Of a stretch of DNA of 64,000 nucleotides, positions 35,637-45,367 are shown piece after piece. Under the pieces are notes generated by a model, which saw only the letters and a program-made list of their open reading frames with translations, searched no databases and was not told the DNA's origin. The stretch comes from Ga0077555 sp050187415. Lineage in GTDB: Bacteria; Pseudomonadota; Alphaproteobacteria; Rhizobiales; Hyphomicrobiaceae. Positions within the stretch are counted from its first letter, which is position 1; each line of letters begins with the position of its first letter. Location: the NCBI GenBank assembly GCA_050187415.1, contig JBFWXN010000010.1:1-64000 (forward strand). The letters are read 5' to 3'. Made by a program: the position numbers and the translations under genes.

Positions 35637-36142
35637 GGGATCAGGTCTTCCGTCGCATTCCGGCGTTAGCGGACTGTCTGGTCCCGTGACCCGCCGGCAA
35701 CATGATTCGGCACGAATAGCACGGATCGCCAAGCTTACGCCGCGTCAAGCTTCGAGCGCGAGTGACAAGGCATGCTCGTGCAGATTATCACCTGAAGTGT
35801 TGTACCGCGTGATTCCTCCCTTCAACAACCCAGAGGAGAGAACACGTTTGCGACCGGCCTGACCGAGGCTCCCGGGCCCGATGGCCCCGAGCTTCGTGCG
35901 TGCCGGCGTCAAGGTCCGGCGAGTGCCAGCGCCAGCCGCGAGCAGCAACAACTGGATATGCTCGCGGTCGATCGGTGTTGGCTCACGAGACCGGACGACG
36001 AACGATGCTTCAGCGCGTTTGTGTCAGCGGCGGGCTGAACGAGGCCGACGGTGTACCGTCTCTCCTCCATTCAGCGTTGTGACAAGGCCGGACATCGACG
36101 GAGCCGCGGCGCGAACCAGCGGCCCGATAACTTGCGACGGGA
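35637..36142. other. 506-base stretch without a recognised gene
   Basis: Small ORFs occur in several frames but none has a family signature, a good ribosome-binding site or clear coding bias. It contains the aroC promoter region (minus strand) and possibly the promoter for the weakly supported gene at 36143. No tRNA, terminator hairpin or long repeat was seen. Confidence 0.5.
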
Positions 36143-36838
36143 ATGTTTACTGTCGGCGATCCCGCGTTTGAGCCACGCCCGAGAGCCCTCAGCACGAACT
36201 TTGCGTCCGAATTGGCCGGAGCTGCCGCGCTTCGGCCAATTTTCGTCAGCATCGTAAGAAGACGGTCGCGTGATGATGGTTCAGTCTCTGTTGCTTGGGA
36301 GCACGCTTTGCGCTTCGTCGGTGCCCTAGCTCTGTCGCTTTCGACTTCGGTCGGCACGTTTTTCGCGGTCGGGCTTGCCCTCGACAATGGGCTCTTCGAA
36401 ATCGCGCCCCGGCACGCCCCGGACCATACGGTCGCCACGACACGCGTCGGCGCTTTCGCCATGCCGGGTCTCTCCAGCTCCCACGACCTTTTGAAAGCGC
36501 TCGTGCCCCAGGTCGCCCACAATGACGCCGAGCGCCGTGGACCGCCGGCGGCGCACGCACAGAGACCAGCGAGCAGCCCTTCGACGTCGCAGCGGCCGAC
36601 GCCCCCGTCCGTCACGGTGCGCAGCGTTCTGGTTCCCCCGCTACCACTAATTGCCCCGAACAATCCGGCAGTCGCATCCGGACGGCCGGCCAAACCACGA
36701 CCGCAGCCTGTGGTGCGCCCGGTCCAAAATCCAACGGCGATCGCACAAGGGCCAATGCCGCCGTCGTCGCCCCCGCTCAGGAAAGCGCGCCTCGATACCT
36801 CGACGCGTTCATCCCTCGGCGGGCCACCCCCTCGGTGA
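36143..36838 (+). CDS. Possible membrane-anchored, proline-rich hypothetical protein
   Basis: A 231-residue reading frame with one membrane segment at about 57-80 (FVGALALSLSTSVGTFFAVG) and a Pro/Ser-rich, low-complexity second half. This pattern fits a single-pass anchored envelope protein. A 298-residue reverse-strand ORF covers the same DNA but is Arg/Gly-rich and looks like a shadow. The start and the reality of this gene are uncertain; an ATG further in could also be used. Confidence 0.4.
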   Translation: MFTVGDPAFEPRPRALSTNFASELAGAAALRPIFVSIVRRRSRDDGSVSVAWEHALRFVGALALSLSTSVGTFFAVGLALDNGLFEIAPRHAPDHTVATTRVGAFAMPGLSSSHDLLKALVPQVAHNDAERRGPPAAHAQRPASSPSTSQRPTPPSVTVRSVLVPPLPLIAPNNPAVASGRPAKPRPQPVVRPVQNPTAIAQGPMPPSSPPLRKARLDTSTRSSLGGPPPR

Positions 36839-37040
36839 CAAACAGCCAGACAGGGGCGGTGGCGAGAAGAGCAAGTTTCCGCCAACCGCATATGGTCCGC
36901 CAACAAGAGACGTCCATCCGAAAACTCAGCAATTGGCTAGCCTCGCGCCTTCGCCGCGCAACGTCTTGACGGCGCCTCGAAGCGGTCTACGCTGAACACC
37001 TACGCTGCAAAAACAAAAGACAAAACGCGGAGGTTTCGCC

Positions 37041-38144
37041 ATGAAGCTCGGCTATTTCACGATGCCGTCTCATCCGCCGGAGCGCAGCCTGCGGGCGGGT
37101 CACGAGTGGGACCTGCAGGTGATCCGCTGGCTGGACGAACTCGGCTATGAGGAATGCTGGATCGGAGAGCACCACACCGCCCCCTGGGAGCCGCATCCGG
37201 CGCCGGACCTGCTCGTCGCCCAGGCGCTGATGCAGACGAAAAATATTCGCATCGGACCCGGTGGTTTCCTGCTGCCCTACCACCACCCCGCCGAGCTCGC
37301 CAACCGTGTCGCGATGCTCGATCATATCTCCGGCGGGAGGCTCAACTTCGGCGTTGCGGCGAGCGGCCTGCCGAGCGACTGGGAGATGTTCAACGTAGAC
37401 GGCTCCTCAGGCCAGAACCGCGAGATGACGCGGGAGGCGCTCGACATCATCCTGAAACTGTGGAGCGCGACCGAACCTTTCGAGCACGTCGGCCGCTTTT
37501 GGACGGTGAAAGCGCCGCCCCTGATGTACGGCTTCCTCAAACCGCACATCAGGCCGATGCAGAACCCGCACCCTCCGATCGGCGTCGCGGGCCTGTCGAA
37601 GAGTTCGGACACGCTCAAGCTTGCCGGCGAGCGCGGCTATTGGCCCATGAGCCTCAATCTCAACCCCGCCTATGTCGGCAGCCACTGGGAGGCGGTCGAA
37701 ATCGGCGCCGAGAAGGCGGGACGCACGCCCAACCGCGGCGATTGGCGGCTGGTACGCGAGGTCTTTGTTGCCGATACCGACGAGGAGGCGATGCGGCTCT
37801 CTGTCGGCTCGCACATGGGCCGCATGATGCGGGAGTATTTTCTGAGACTGCTCGCGGAGTTCGATTTCCTGCAATATCTCAAGCACGCGCCGGATGTTGC
37901 GGATTCGGACGTCACGCCGGAGTACTGCGCGAGGCACAACTGGATCGTCGGCTCGCCGGCTACGGTTGCGGACAAGATCGCCAAGATCTACGACGAAGTG
38001 GGGGGATTCGGGCAATTGCTGGTATTCGGATTTGACTATGTTGAGAGCCCGGAGCCATGGCGCCGCTCCCTCGAGTTGCTCGCGAAGGAGGTCTTGCCGA
38101 AAGTGCGCCACCTCGATGCATCTCTGAAAGCCAAATCGGCCTGA
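37041..38144 (+). CDS. Luciferase-like (LLM) flavin-dependent monooxygenase
   Basis: A 367-residue TIM-barrel protein of the bacterial luciferase superfamily. Marker blocks are MKLGYFTMPSHPPERSLRAG, DELGYEECWIGEHHTAPWEP, IRIGPGGFLLPYHHPAELAN and AMLDHISGGRLNFGVAASG. These enzymes use reduced FMN and oxygen to oxidise diverse organic compounds. The sequence resembles the limonene monooxygenase-like group, but the substrate is unknown. CGCGGAGG precedes the ATG at 37041. A flavin reductase partner is not adjacent. Confidence 0.93.
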   Translation: MKLGYFTMPSHPPERSLRAGHEWDLQVIRWLDELGYEECWIGEHHTAPWEPHPAPDLLVAQALMQTKNIRIGPGGFLLPYHHPAELANRVAMLDHISGGRLNFGVAASGLPSDWEMFNVDGSSGQNREMTREALDIILKLWSATEPFEHVGRFWTVKAPPLMYGFLKPHIRPMQNPHPPIGVAGLSKSSDTLKLAGERGYWPMSLNLNPAYVGSHWEAVEIGAEKAGRTPNRGDWRLVREVFVADTDEEAMRLSVGSHMGRMMREYFLRLLAEFDFLQYLKHAPDVADSDVTPEYCARHNWIVGSPATVADKIAKIYDEVGGFGQLLVFGFDYVESPEPWRRSLELLAKEVLPKVRHLDASLKAKSA

Positions 38145-38227
38145 CCCGGCATGGCTCGCCGGCCCATCCATCGGGCCGGCCTCACGCGCCGCGAGGTCGC
38201 CCGTCGTCTCCGAGGCTCAATCTGCTG

Positions 38228-40105
38228 TCAATTCCCCGCGGAAGCGCCCGGATACTTCCACCACGTTTCGAGAGCCATGCCGGAAAGCGGCGCCCGCGTC
38301 GGGTGCCTCAGCTCGCTACGCCACGCCACCCACAGTCCCTTCGCATGATACAGCGGAATCACGTAGTCACCCGACAGCAGCAGGCGATCGAGGGCGCGCA
38401 CGGCCGAGACGAACGCCGGACGCTCGCGCGCCGCGACCACCGCCTCGATCAAGGCATCGACGGCCGGCTCCTTGACACCGGCGAAGTTGAGGGCGTTCGG
38501 CGCGTCGGCGCTTGCCGAGCCCCAACGGTTGCGCTGCTCGTTTCCCGGTGAGAGTGACGCCCCCCACGTCCACTGCATCATGTCGAAGTCGAAGGCCTTG
38601 AGGCGTGCCCAGCGCTGGGCGCTGTCTGCCACCCGGATGGAAACGTCGATGCCGATCAATGCCAGGCTGCGGGCGTAGGCCTGGAACAGGCGCTCCTCGC
38701 CCCGCTTGGCGGCCATCATCTCGAAGGCGAGCGGCTTTTGGCTCTTCGCGTCGACCATGCGGCCGTCCTGCTGGACATAGCCGGCCTCTCGCAACAGCTC
38801 GATGGCGGCCTTGAGATTGGCACGGTTGCGCCCGCTTCCGTCACTGACGGGGAGGACGAACGTGCCGTCAAGCGCGCCGGCTTTCAGCTTCGCGGTCCAT
38901 GGCGCGAGAAGGGCACGCTCTGCGGCGTCCGCGGGCACTCCATGCGACGAAAGCTCGGAACGGGCAAAGAAGCTTTGAGTCCGCGTGTAGTGGCCGTGAA
39001 ACAGGTTGCGGTTCACCCATTCGAAATCGAAGGCAAGGATCAAGGCGCGGCGTACGCGCTGGTCCGCGAACGACGGCCGGCGTGTATTGAAGACAAGGGC
39101 GGTCATGCCCGCCGGCCAACCCGTCGGAAGCTCGGCCCGGACGATGCGGCCGTCGCGGACGCCGGGGAAATCGTAACCCTCGGCCCAACGCCCGGCATCG
39201 TCCTCGGAGCGCTCGTCGATCTCGCCGGACTTGAAAGCTTCGAACAGCGTGGTCTGGTCCCGGAAATAATCGAGCCGGATGCGGTCGACGTTATACCGTC
39301 CACGCGCCATCGGGCGGTCGCGGCCCCACCAGTCGCGATTGCGCACGAGCGTCAGCGAGCGTCCGGGATCGATCTCGCCGACGACATAGGGCCCCGAACC
39401 GATAGGCGCCTCGAGACTGGTCTGATCGAATGTATCGGGATTGATCTTATGGCGCGGCAAGATCGGCATCAGCGCGACGAGCAAGGGCGTTTCGCGATTG
39501 CCGTGCTCGGACATCTCGAAGCGCACCACACCGGGCGCGGGACTGGAAGCGTGCGCCACGGCCGAATAGTGGGCACGATGATAGGGTTGACCTTTTTCCC
39601 TGAGAAGTCGCCAGGAGAACAGCACGTCCTCTGCCGTGACGGGCTCGCCGTCCGAGAACCGCGCCGCGGGATCCAGATGAAACGTGATCGAGCTTCGATC
39701 ATCCGGCATGTCGACGGACTGCGCCAGATGCGCATAGAGCGTGAAGGGCTCGTCGGCGGTTCGTGACAACAGGCTCTCGTAGACGTATTCCCTGATGCCC
39801 GCCGGTGCGACGCCCTTCAGGATGAACGGATTGAGGCTGTCGTAAGTGCCGAGCTCGCCAAGCCGCAGCGTGCCGCCCTTGGGCGCGTCCGGATTGACGT
39901 AGGGCAGATGCGCAAATCCGCTCGCGAGCGCGGGCACGCCATGCATGGCGATACCGTGCCGCCCCTTCATCGGGGCCTCTGCGCGCACCGCACCCAGTCC
40001 CGCCACAAACGCGAGCGCCGCGAGCAAGCTCAACGCCTGCGACCGCCCGATCTTGCGGCTTGCTCCTGCACGCCATAGTCGCCTTGCGTCATCCATTCCA
40101 GCCAT
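38228..40105 (-). CDS. Family-5 extracellular solute-binding protein (oligopeptide ABC type, YejA-like)
   Basis: A 625-residue secreted protein with a signal peptide (SQALSLLAALAFVAGLGAVR, about 22-41). The mature part is of SBP_bac_5 type: DAPKGGTLRLGELGTYDSLN, TAEDVLFSWRLL, APIGSGPYVVGEIDPGRSLT and NRDWWGRD. The pattern is that of YejA/AppA binding proteins for peptides or peptide-like antibiotics and opines. No permease or ATPase genes are adjacent, so its ABC partners must lie elsewhere. Confidence 0.93.
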   Translation of the reverse strand: MAGMDDARRLWRAGASRKIGRSQALSLLAALAFVAGLGAVRAEAPMKGRHGIAMHGVPALASGFAHLPYVNPDAPKGGTLRLGELGTYDSLNPFILKGVAPAGIREYVYESLLSRTADEPFTLYAHLAQSVDMPDDRSSITFHLDPAARFSDGEPVTAEDVLFSWRLLREKGQPYHRAHYSAVAHASSPAPGVVRFEMSEHGNRETPLLVALMPILPRHKINPDTFDQTSLEAPIGSGPYVVGEIDPGRSLTLVRNRDWWGRDRPMARGRYNVDRIRLDYFRDQTTLFEAFKSGEIDERSEDDAGRWAEGYDFPGVRDGRIVRAELPTGWPAGMTALVFNTRRPSFADQRVRRALILAFDFEWVNRNLFHGHYTRTQSFFARSELSSHGVPADAAERALLAPWTAKLKAGALDGTFVLPVSDGSGRNRANLKAAIELLREAGYVQQDGRMVDAKSQKPLAFEMMAAKRGEERLFQAYARSLALIGIDVSIRVADSAQRWARLKAFDFDMMQWTWGASLSPGNEQRNRWGSASADAPNALNFAGVKEPAVDALIEAVVAARERPAFVSAVRALDRLLLSGDYVIPLYHAKGLWVAWRSELRHPTRAPLSGMALETWWKYPGASAGN

Positions 40106-40399
40106 GCTCCTCCTCGGCGTGCAGTGGCAGGGCGGCGTGTCAATTCTTTGCTCTCATCCATTCCTTTGGAGAGCCATACAAGAAAAAGGCGGTCAATGAT
40201 GCCGCAGCCCTGCGCTGAGGCCACGGGATTGCCGCAATCCGGCTTTTAGTCGCCAATGCTGCGGGTCGGCAACGTGATGCGGGACCGACACAGCCTGCCT
40301 TTCGACGGCCGCATGTCTGATACATGCGCCATGCGAGAACCAGTTCGATGACGGCGGGCCGGCGGGGGTCGGCTACGGCATAACGCTTAAGGGGATATC

Positions 40400-41188
40400 A
40401 TGAACGTCACGGCTTCGATGTTCGGGAAAGGAGCGCGTCTCGCCGGAGCGGCAGGTCTTGCCGCGGCGCTCGCGTTCGGTGTGGGCAGCGCTTCTGCTCA
40501 GCAGAAGAAAGGCGAAGCGAAGGGAGCCGCACCTGCCGCTGCCGCGCCAGCCAACCAGAGTGCCTGGGTCAAGCTCTGCGAGAAGGCGCCGGTCCTCGTC
40601 AAGGGCAAGGACGGCAAAGAGGAGCGTGCCGAAAAGGGCATCTGCCTTACTCATCACGAGCGCCTCGATGGCAATACCGGAATGGTCCTCGTCTCGGCCG
40701 CAATCCGCAAGGTGGAAGGCCAGGACAAAGAGCATCTCATGGTCATGGTGCCGCTCGGCATGGCGATCCAGCCGGGTCTGCGCGCCAAGATTTACGACAA
40801 AGCGATGTGGGACGCGGCCCAAAAGAACGAGAAGGTCGACGACAGCAAGCTCGAGGTCGTCAAGTTGAACTTCTCGCTGTGCCACCCGGCCGGCTGCACG
40901 GCTGAGATCGAACTGTCGCCTGATATCCTGGAGAAGATGAAAGCCGGCTCCGGCATGATGGTCTTCTCGATCAACGCCAACGGTCAGGTCATCGCGTTCC
41001 CGGTTCCGCTCAGTGGCTTCGCTTCTGCGCTGAGCGGTGCTCCGATCGACAACGTGAAGTACAGCGAAGCACGCAAAGCGCTGATGCAGCAGATTGCACT
41101 GCGCCAGCAGGCGATGGTCGAGGAATATAAGAAGAAGCAGGCTGCCGCAAAGCCGGGCGACGGCAAGGCGCCGGCGCAGAAGAAGTAA
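40400..41188 (+). CDS. Invasion-associated locus B (IalB) family protein
   Basis: A 262-residue exported protein with a signal peptide (ARLAGAAGLAAALAFGVGSA, then SAQ). The IalB domain includes WVKLCEKAPVL, the paired-Cys blocks KGICLTHHERLDGNTGMVLV and LCHPAGCTAEIEL, and GSGMMVFSINANGQVIAFPV. IalB is named after a Bartonella erythrocyte-invasion factor but is common in free-living relatives, where its function is unknown. AAGGGG precedes the ATG. The C-terminal tail is Lys/Ala/Pro-rich. It is followed by a good terminator. Confidence 0.93.
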   Translation: MNVTASMFGKGARLAGAAGLAAALAFGVGSASAQQKKGEAKGAAPAAAAPANQSAWVKLCEKAPVLVKGKDGKEERAEKGICLTHHERLDGNTGMVLVSAAIRKVEGQDKEHLMVMVPLGMAIQPGLRAKIYDKAMWDAAQKNEKVDDSKLEVVKLNFSLCHPAGCTAEIELSPDILEKMKAGSGMMVFSINANGQVIAFPVPLSGFASALSGAPIDNVKYSEARKALMQQIALRQQAMVEEYKKKQAAAKPGDGKAPAQKK

Positions 41189-41222
41189 GCTCGACCGACC
41201 CTCCGCAGTGCCGGAAGCATAG

Positions 41223-41258
41223 ACGGCTCCCCGCCATCCACGGGGAGCCGTTTTCTTT
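41223..41258 (+). terminator. Rho-independent terminator after the ialB-like gene
   Basis: ACGGCTCCCC (41223-41232) pairs with GGGGAGCCGT (41242-41251) around a 9-base loop, followed by TTTTCTTT. It ends 35 bases after the stop codon. Confidence 0.85.
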
Positions 41259-41361
41259 GGGACGCCACGAGGTCATCGAGCCGCGCCGCAACCTGCCGAA
41301 CCGATGCCGGCGATGCCGTGCCGGCATCACGCGGCACGGGGCGTCAATCAGCCGAAGGTGC

Positions 41362-41682
41362 TCAATGTGCGAGCAGGAACGCCGCCAGATAGCGACCGTC
41401 TTCCTTGACGAAAAGCTCCGGCACCTGGGGATGACGCAAGGGTTTACCTGACGGATCCGGCAGCAGATTCTGCTCGGATACATAGGCGATGTATTCGGTA
41501 TCGTCGTTTTCCGCGAGCAGATGATAGTACGGCTGATCCTTCCGCGGCCTGATCTCGGCCGGGATCGATTCCCACCATTCTTCCGTGGAATTGAAGGTTG
41601 GATCAACGTCGAACACAATCCCGCGGAACGGATAGTACCGGTGGCGCACGACGTCGCCGAGACGGAACTTCGCCTTTGGCAT
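41362..41682 (-). CDS. hspQ: Heat shock protein HspQ
   Basis: A small protein of 106 residues whose blocks KFRLGDVVRHRYYPFRGIVF, DVDPTFNSTEEWW and QPYYHLLAENDD match HspQ, a hemimethylated-DNA-binding / Lon-protease-specificity factor induced by heat. I chose the ATG at 41682 because the E. coli protein (105 residues) starts there. An in-frame ATG at 41745 adds a 21-residue basic extension and cannot be excluded. The neighbouring ialB-like gene ends in a terminator, so hspQ is probably transcribed alone. Confidence 0.9.
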   Translation of the reverse strand: MPKAKFRLGDVVRHRYYPFRGIVFDVDPTFNSTEEWWESIPAEIRPRKDQPYYHLLAENDDTEYIAYVSEQNLLPDPSGKPLRHPQVPELFVKEDGRYLAAFLLAH

Positions 41683-41858
41683 TCGCACCCGGGCGGGACT
41701 GCGGCGGCTCGCCGACTTTCTTACTGGTTTTTCTGTCCGTGTCATTGAACGATCATATCCGTTGCCGGCCGCACACTGTCAATCGCGAGCTTGCCGCCGC
41801 GCCATGACGCTGTATGCGCCTCATTTCCTCGCCCGCATCCCGTCGAAACCTCGATACG

Positions 41859-42878
41859 TCAGCCACGGCTCACGGCGATCAGACGCTCCAGCGCCCGGGA
41901 TGCCTGCCCGCTCTCGATAGCGCGCGCGGCGATGGCTGCACCTTCGGACAGGTCCGCCGCTTTGCCCCCCACGATCAGCGCCGCCGCCGAATTCAGCAGC
42001 ACGATGTCGCGGAACGGCCCGCGCTCGCCGGCAAGCACCGCCCGAATGGCATTGGCATTGACCTCGGCATTGCCGCCCTTCAAGTCGGACATCCTGGCAG
42101 GCGCGAGACCTGCATCGGCAGGCGTTATGTCGAACGTCTCGACGCGTCCCGCCTTGACCTCGGCGACATGCGTTGCGCCCGTCGTCGTCAACTCATCGAG
42201 ACCATCATGGCCATGCACGACCCAGACGTGCTCAGCGCCGAGCCCGTTGAGCACGTGGGCAATGAGCTCGACCAGGTCACGGTGGTAGACGCCGACCACC
42301 TGCCGGGTCACGCCCGCGGGATTCGAGATCGGTCCCAGCACGTTGAAGAGCGTGCGTATACCGAGTTCCGCCCGGACCGGAGCCCAATGCTTCATGGCGG
42401 GGTGATGCATGGGCGCCCACATGAACCCGACACCCGCCTCGTTGATCGCTCGCGCCACCGTCGCTGGACCGACATCGAGCTTGACGCCCAACGCTGCGAG
42501 AACATCCGATGCACCCGACAGCGACGAGACCGAGCGGTTGCCGTGCTTTGCCACCTTGAGGCCCGCGCCCGCCGCGACCAGCGATGCGCAGGTCGACACG
42601 TTATACGTCCCCTGGCTGTCACCGCCCGTCCCCACGATGTCGACCGCACCTGCCGGCGCCTCGACCCGCACCATACGCGCCCGCATCATCTGAGCCGCAC
42701 CCGTGATCTCGTCCACCGTCTCTCCGCGCACGCGCAGCGCCATCAGGAAGGCTCCCATCTGAGCCTGCGTGGCGTGCCCGTCCGTCATGATCTCGAGCGC
42801 CGCGCGGATTTCGTCCGGGCTCAGCGTCGCGCCTGTCGATACCTTCTGGATCAAAGCTTTCAGGGTTTGAGACGGCAT
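41859..42878 (-). CDS. trpD: Anthranilate phosphoribosyltransferase
   Basis: A 339-residue enzyme that transfers phosphoribose from PRPP to anthranilate in tryptophan synthesis. Motifs are AGAVDIVGTGGDSQGTYNVS (PRPP site, about 77-96), VAKHGNRSVSSLSGASDVLA and later GISNPAGVTRQ-type KPR-site sequences. Length is standard. It is 106 bases downstream of trpG on the same strand, forming a partial trp operon; trpE and trpC are not adjacent. Confidence 0.97.
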   Translation of the reverse strand: MPSQTLKALIQKVSTGATLSPDEIRAALEIMTDGHATQAQMGAFLMALRVRGETVDEITGAAQMMRARMVRVEAPAGAVDIVGTGGDSQGTYNVSTCASLVAAGAGLKVAKHGNRSVSSLSGASDVLAALGVKLDVGPATVARAINEAGVGFMWAPMHHPAMKHWAPVRAELGIRTLFNVLGPISNPAGVTRQVVGVYHRDLVELIAHVLNGLGAEHVWVVHGHDGLDELTTTGATHVAEVKAGRVETFDITPADAGLAPARMSDLKGGNAEVNANAIRAVLAGERGPFRDIVLLNSAAALIVGGKAADLSEGAAIAARAIESGQASRALERLIAVSRG

Positions 42879-42984
42879 TGGCGGACCTGGCTGGTGGGGT
42901 GCTTTTGGGGATCTGCCTCTTATGACAGAAGCAGCCCCCCTCCCGGAAGGGGCACGATCCGGTCAATGTGAGAGCCGCGAATCC

Positions 42985-43599
42985 CTACGCCGCAACGCGG
43001 GCAACCGTGCGATTGCGCCGCTGCGGATTGAAGCCGGCAGAGTCGAGAAAATTCGCCAGCAGGTCGTGCCCGTGCTCGGACGCGATGCTCTCAGGATGGA
43101 ATTGCACGCCGTGGACCGGATGAGCGCGATGCCTCAGACCCATGATCAGCCCGTCGTCGGTCTCGGCAGTCACCTCGAGGCAATCCGGAAGCGATGCCCG
43201 CTCGACGATCAGCGAGTGATAGCGCGTCACTTCGATCTGTGTCGGCACGCCGGCGAAAATGCCCGCGCCGTTGCAACGGATCGTCGACAACTTGCCGTGC
43301 ATCGGCCGCGGCGCGCGAATGACCTTGCCGCCATAGGCCTGGCCGATCGCCTGATGCCCCAGGCAAACGCCAAGTATCGGCGTGGTCGACCCAGCTCTGC
43401 GGATCAGGCCGAGACAGATGCCGGCTTCATTGGGTGTACACGGCCCAGGTGACAGAACAATCGCTTGCGGCTTCAGCGCCAACGCGTCGTCGATCGTGAT
43501 CTTATCGTTCCGGACCACTTCGGGGACGGTCCCGAGTTCACCGAGGTAGTGCACCAGGTTGTAGGTGAAGCTGTCATAGTTATCGATCAGGAGAAGCAT
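42985..43599 (-). CDS. trpG: Anthranilate synthase component II (glutamine amidotransferase)
   Basis: A 204-residue class I glutamine amidotransferase that supplies ammonia to TrpE. It has the start MLLLIDNYDSFTYNLVHYLG, the block VLSPGPCTPNEAG, the nucleophile Cys79 in PILGVCLGHQAIG, and His168/Glu170 in GVQFHPESIASEHG. The MHGK and TRYHSL blocks distinguish TrpG/PabA from CarA. The ATG at 43599 is the family start. PabA activity for folate synthesis is possible if this is the only such gene. It is followed by trpD. Confidence 0.95.
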   Translation of the reverse strand: MLLLIDNYDSFTYNLVHYLGELGTVPEVVRNDKITIDDALALKPQAIVLSPGPCTPNEAGICLGLIRRAGSTTPILGVCLGHQAIGQAYGGKVIRAPRPMHGKLSTIRCNGAGIFAGVPTQIEVTRYHSLIVERASLPDCLEVTAETDDGLIMGLRHRAHPVHGVQFHPESIASEHGHDLLANFLDSAGFNPQRRNRTVARVAA

Positions 43600-43855
43600 G
43601 CGCGGGCGAGCCTTTCGTCCTGCACCGGGCAAATTGCCAAACCGGCACGTCATCAAAGTAGCATGTGCCGGACGTTGCCCTCAACTGTGACGCAGACACC
43701 GGAGCATCGGCTCGCTTCGGCCGAGGCACGGTCGCCAGCAGCCGATGTCCAACGCGCCGATATCTGAACGCTCCCGGGGTTTCGGCAATTGACAGGTTCC
43801 ATCGGCTGTGGTCGCAGTCAAGCCAGACCCTTCAACTTGTCCGGGAGCCCGCATC

Positions 43856-45286
43856 ATGAGCCGCAAGCACGCCTCTGAGTTCTTCATCAACGGCGCGTGG
43901 GTGGCACCGACGTCGCCGCGCACGATTGCCGTCATCGATCCCGCAACCGAGGCCCCGCTCGGAGACGTTGCGCTCGGCACCGCGGCAGACGTCGACAAGG
44001 CAGTCGCTGCCGCCCGCGCTGCTTTCGAGAGCTTCGCAGCGACGCCCGTCGAAGAACGCGCCGCCATGCTCGGGCGCATTTCCGACGTCTACAAGAAGCG
44101 CTTTGCCGAGATGGGCCAGACCATCAGCGCCGAGATGGGCGCACCGATCTCGTTCGCGACCCGCTTCCAGGCCGGCGCCGGCATGGGCCACTTCAGGGTT
44201 GCGCGCGACCTGCTCAAGGATTTCCACTTCGTCGAGCGCGAGGGCTCGACCGAAATCGTGCGCGAGGCGATCGGCGTGGTCGGCATGATCACGCCCTGGA
44301 ACTGGCCGGCCAATCAGATTTGCTGCAAGGTTGCGGCCGCACTGGCAGCGGGCTGCACGATGGTGCTGAAGCCCTCCGAGGTCGCCCCCTACTCCGCCCT
44401 GCTGATCGCCGAGATCCTCGACGAAGCCGGCGTTCCGAAAGGCGTTTTCAATCTTGTCAACGGCGACGCCGAGGTCGGCCAGGCGATCGCCTCCCACCCG
44501 GACATCGATTGTGTCTCCTTTACGGGATCGACGCGCGCCGGCATCGACGTCGCAGTCAAGGCCGCTCCTACGGTCAAACGGGTCGGCCAGGAGCTGGGCG
44601 GCAAGTCGGCCAACATCATTCTCGACGACGACGGCTTCGCCAAGGCCGTCAAGGACGGGGTTTCCCTCTGCTTCCGCAATTCGGGCCAGTCCTGCAATGC
44701 GCCGACGCGCATGCTGGTGCCCGCGTCGCGCATGGCCGAGGCGGCCGACATCGCCAAGGGCGTTGCCGAGAGCCTGAAGGTCGGATCGCCATCGGACCCG
44801 GCGACCGAGATGGGACCCGTCGTCTCGGAGGTCCAGTGGAACAAGATCGAGGCCTTGATCGAAAGCGGCATCAAGGACGGTGCGAAAGTTGCCGCCGGCG
44901 GCGCGGGGCGACCGAAGGGTCTCGACAAGGGCTATTACGTGAAACCGACCGTGTTCGCCGGTGTCACGCCTGACATGACCGTCGCGCGCGAGGAGATTTT
45001 CGGGCCGGTGCTCGCGATCATGCCCTACAAGGACGTCGACGACGCCGTCGTGATCGCCAACGATCACCCGTTCGGCCTTGCGGCGTATGTCTCCGGCACC
45101 GACGTCGCGGCCGCCACCAAGATCGCGCGCCGCCTCAGGGCAGGCATGGTCACGGTCAACATGGCGCCGGCCGATCCGAAGGCGCCGTTCGGCGGATACC
45201 GCCAATCCGGCAACGGTCGCGAATGGGGCCGTTTCGGTATCGAGGAATACCTCGAGACGAAGGCGGTCCTCGGCGCTGCCGACTGA
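43856..45286 (+). CDS. NAD(P)-dependent aldehyde dehydrogenase
   Basis: A 476-residue aldehyde dehydrogenase superfamily enzyme. Visible are ITPWNWPANQICCKVA (about 145-160), the VLKPSEVAP cofactor block, the general base Glu246 in GQELGGKSANI and the catalytic Cys280 in NSGQSCNAPTR. The overall pattern is that of broad-specificity ALDHs of the DhaS kind; the substrate is unknown. The start is the ATG at 43856, next to GGGAGCCCGC. It is divergent from trpG. Confidence 0.93.
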   Translation: MSRKHASEFFINGAWVAPTSPRTIAVIDPATEAPLGDVALGTAADVDKAVAAARAAFESFAATPVEERAAMLGRISDVYKKRFAEMGQTISAEMGAPISFATRFQAGAGMGHFRVARDLLKDFHFVEREGSTEIVREAIGVVGMITPWNWPANQICCKVAAALAAGCTMVLKPSEVAPYSALLIAEILDEAGVPKGVFNLVNGDAEVGQAIASHPDIDCVSFTGSTRAGIDVAVKAAPTVKRVGQELGGKSANIILDDDGFAKAVKDGVSLCFRNSGQSCNAPTRMLVPASRMAEAADIAKGVAESLKVGSPSDPATEMGPVVSEVQWNKIEALIESGIKDGAKVAAGGAGRPKGLDKGYYVKPTVFAGVTPDMTVAREEIFGPVLAIMPYKDVDDAVVIANDHPFGLAAYVSGTDVAAATKIARRLRAGMVTVNMAPADPKAPFGGYRQSGNGREWGRFGIEEYLETKAVLGAAD

Positions 45287-45367
45287 CCGTCACGCGCACG
45301 CGGCATTACAGGGGCGGACCGCGACCGATCGTTCGAGCGCCCTCCACGTTGCGGCTCATGGTCGACG

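Noticed and set aside
36010..36906. 298-residue reverse-strand open frame
   Set aside because: Composition is Arg/Gly/Ser-rich like other shadows; the opposite frame has a membrane segment and is preferred, though weakly.
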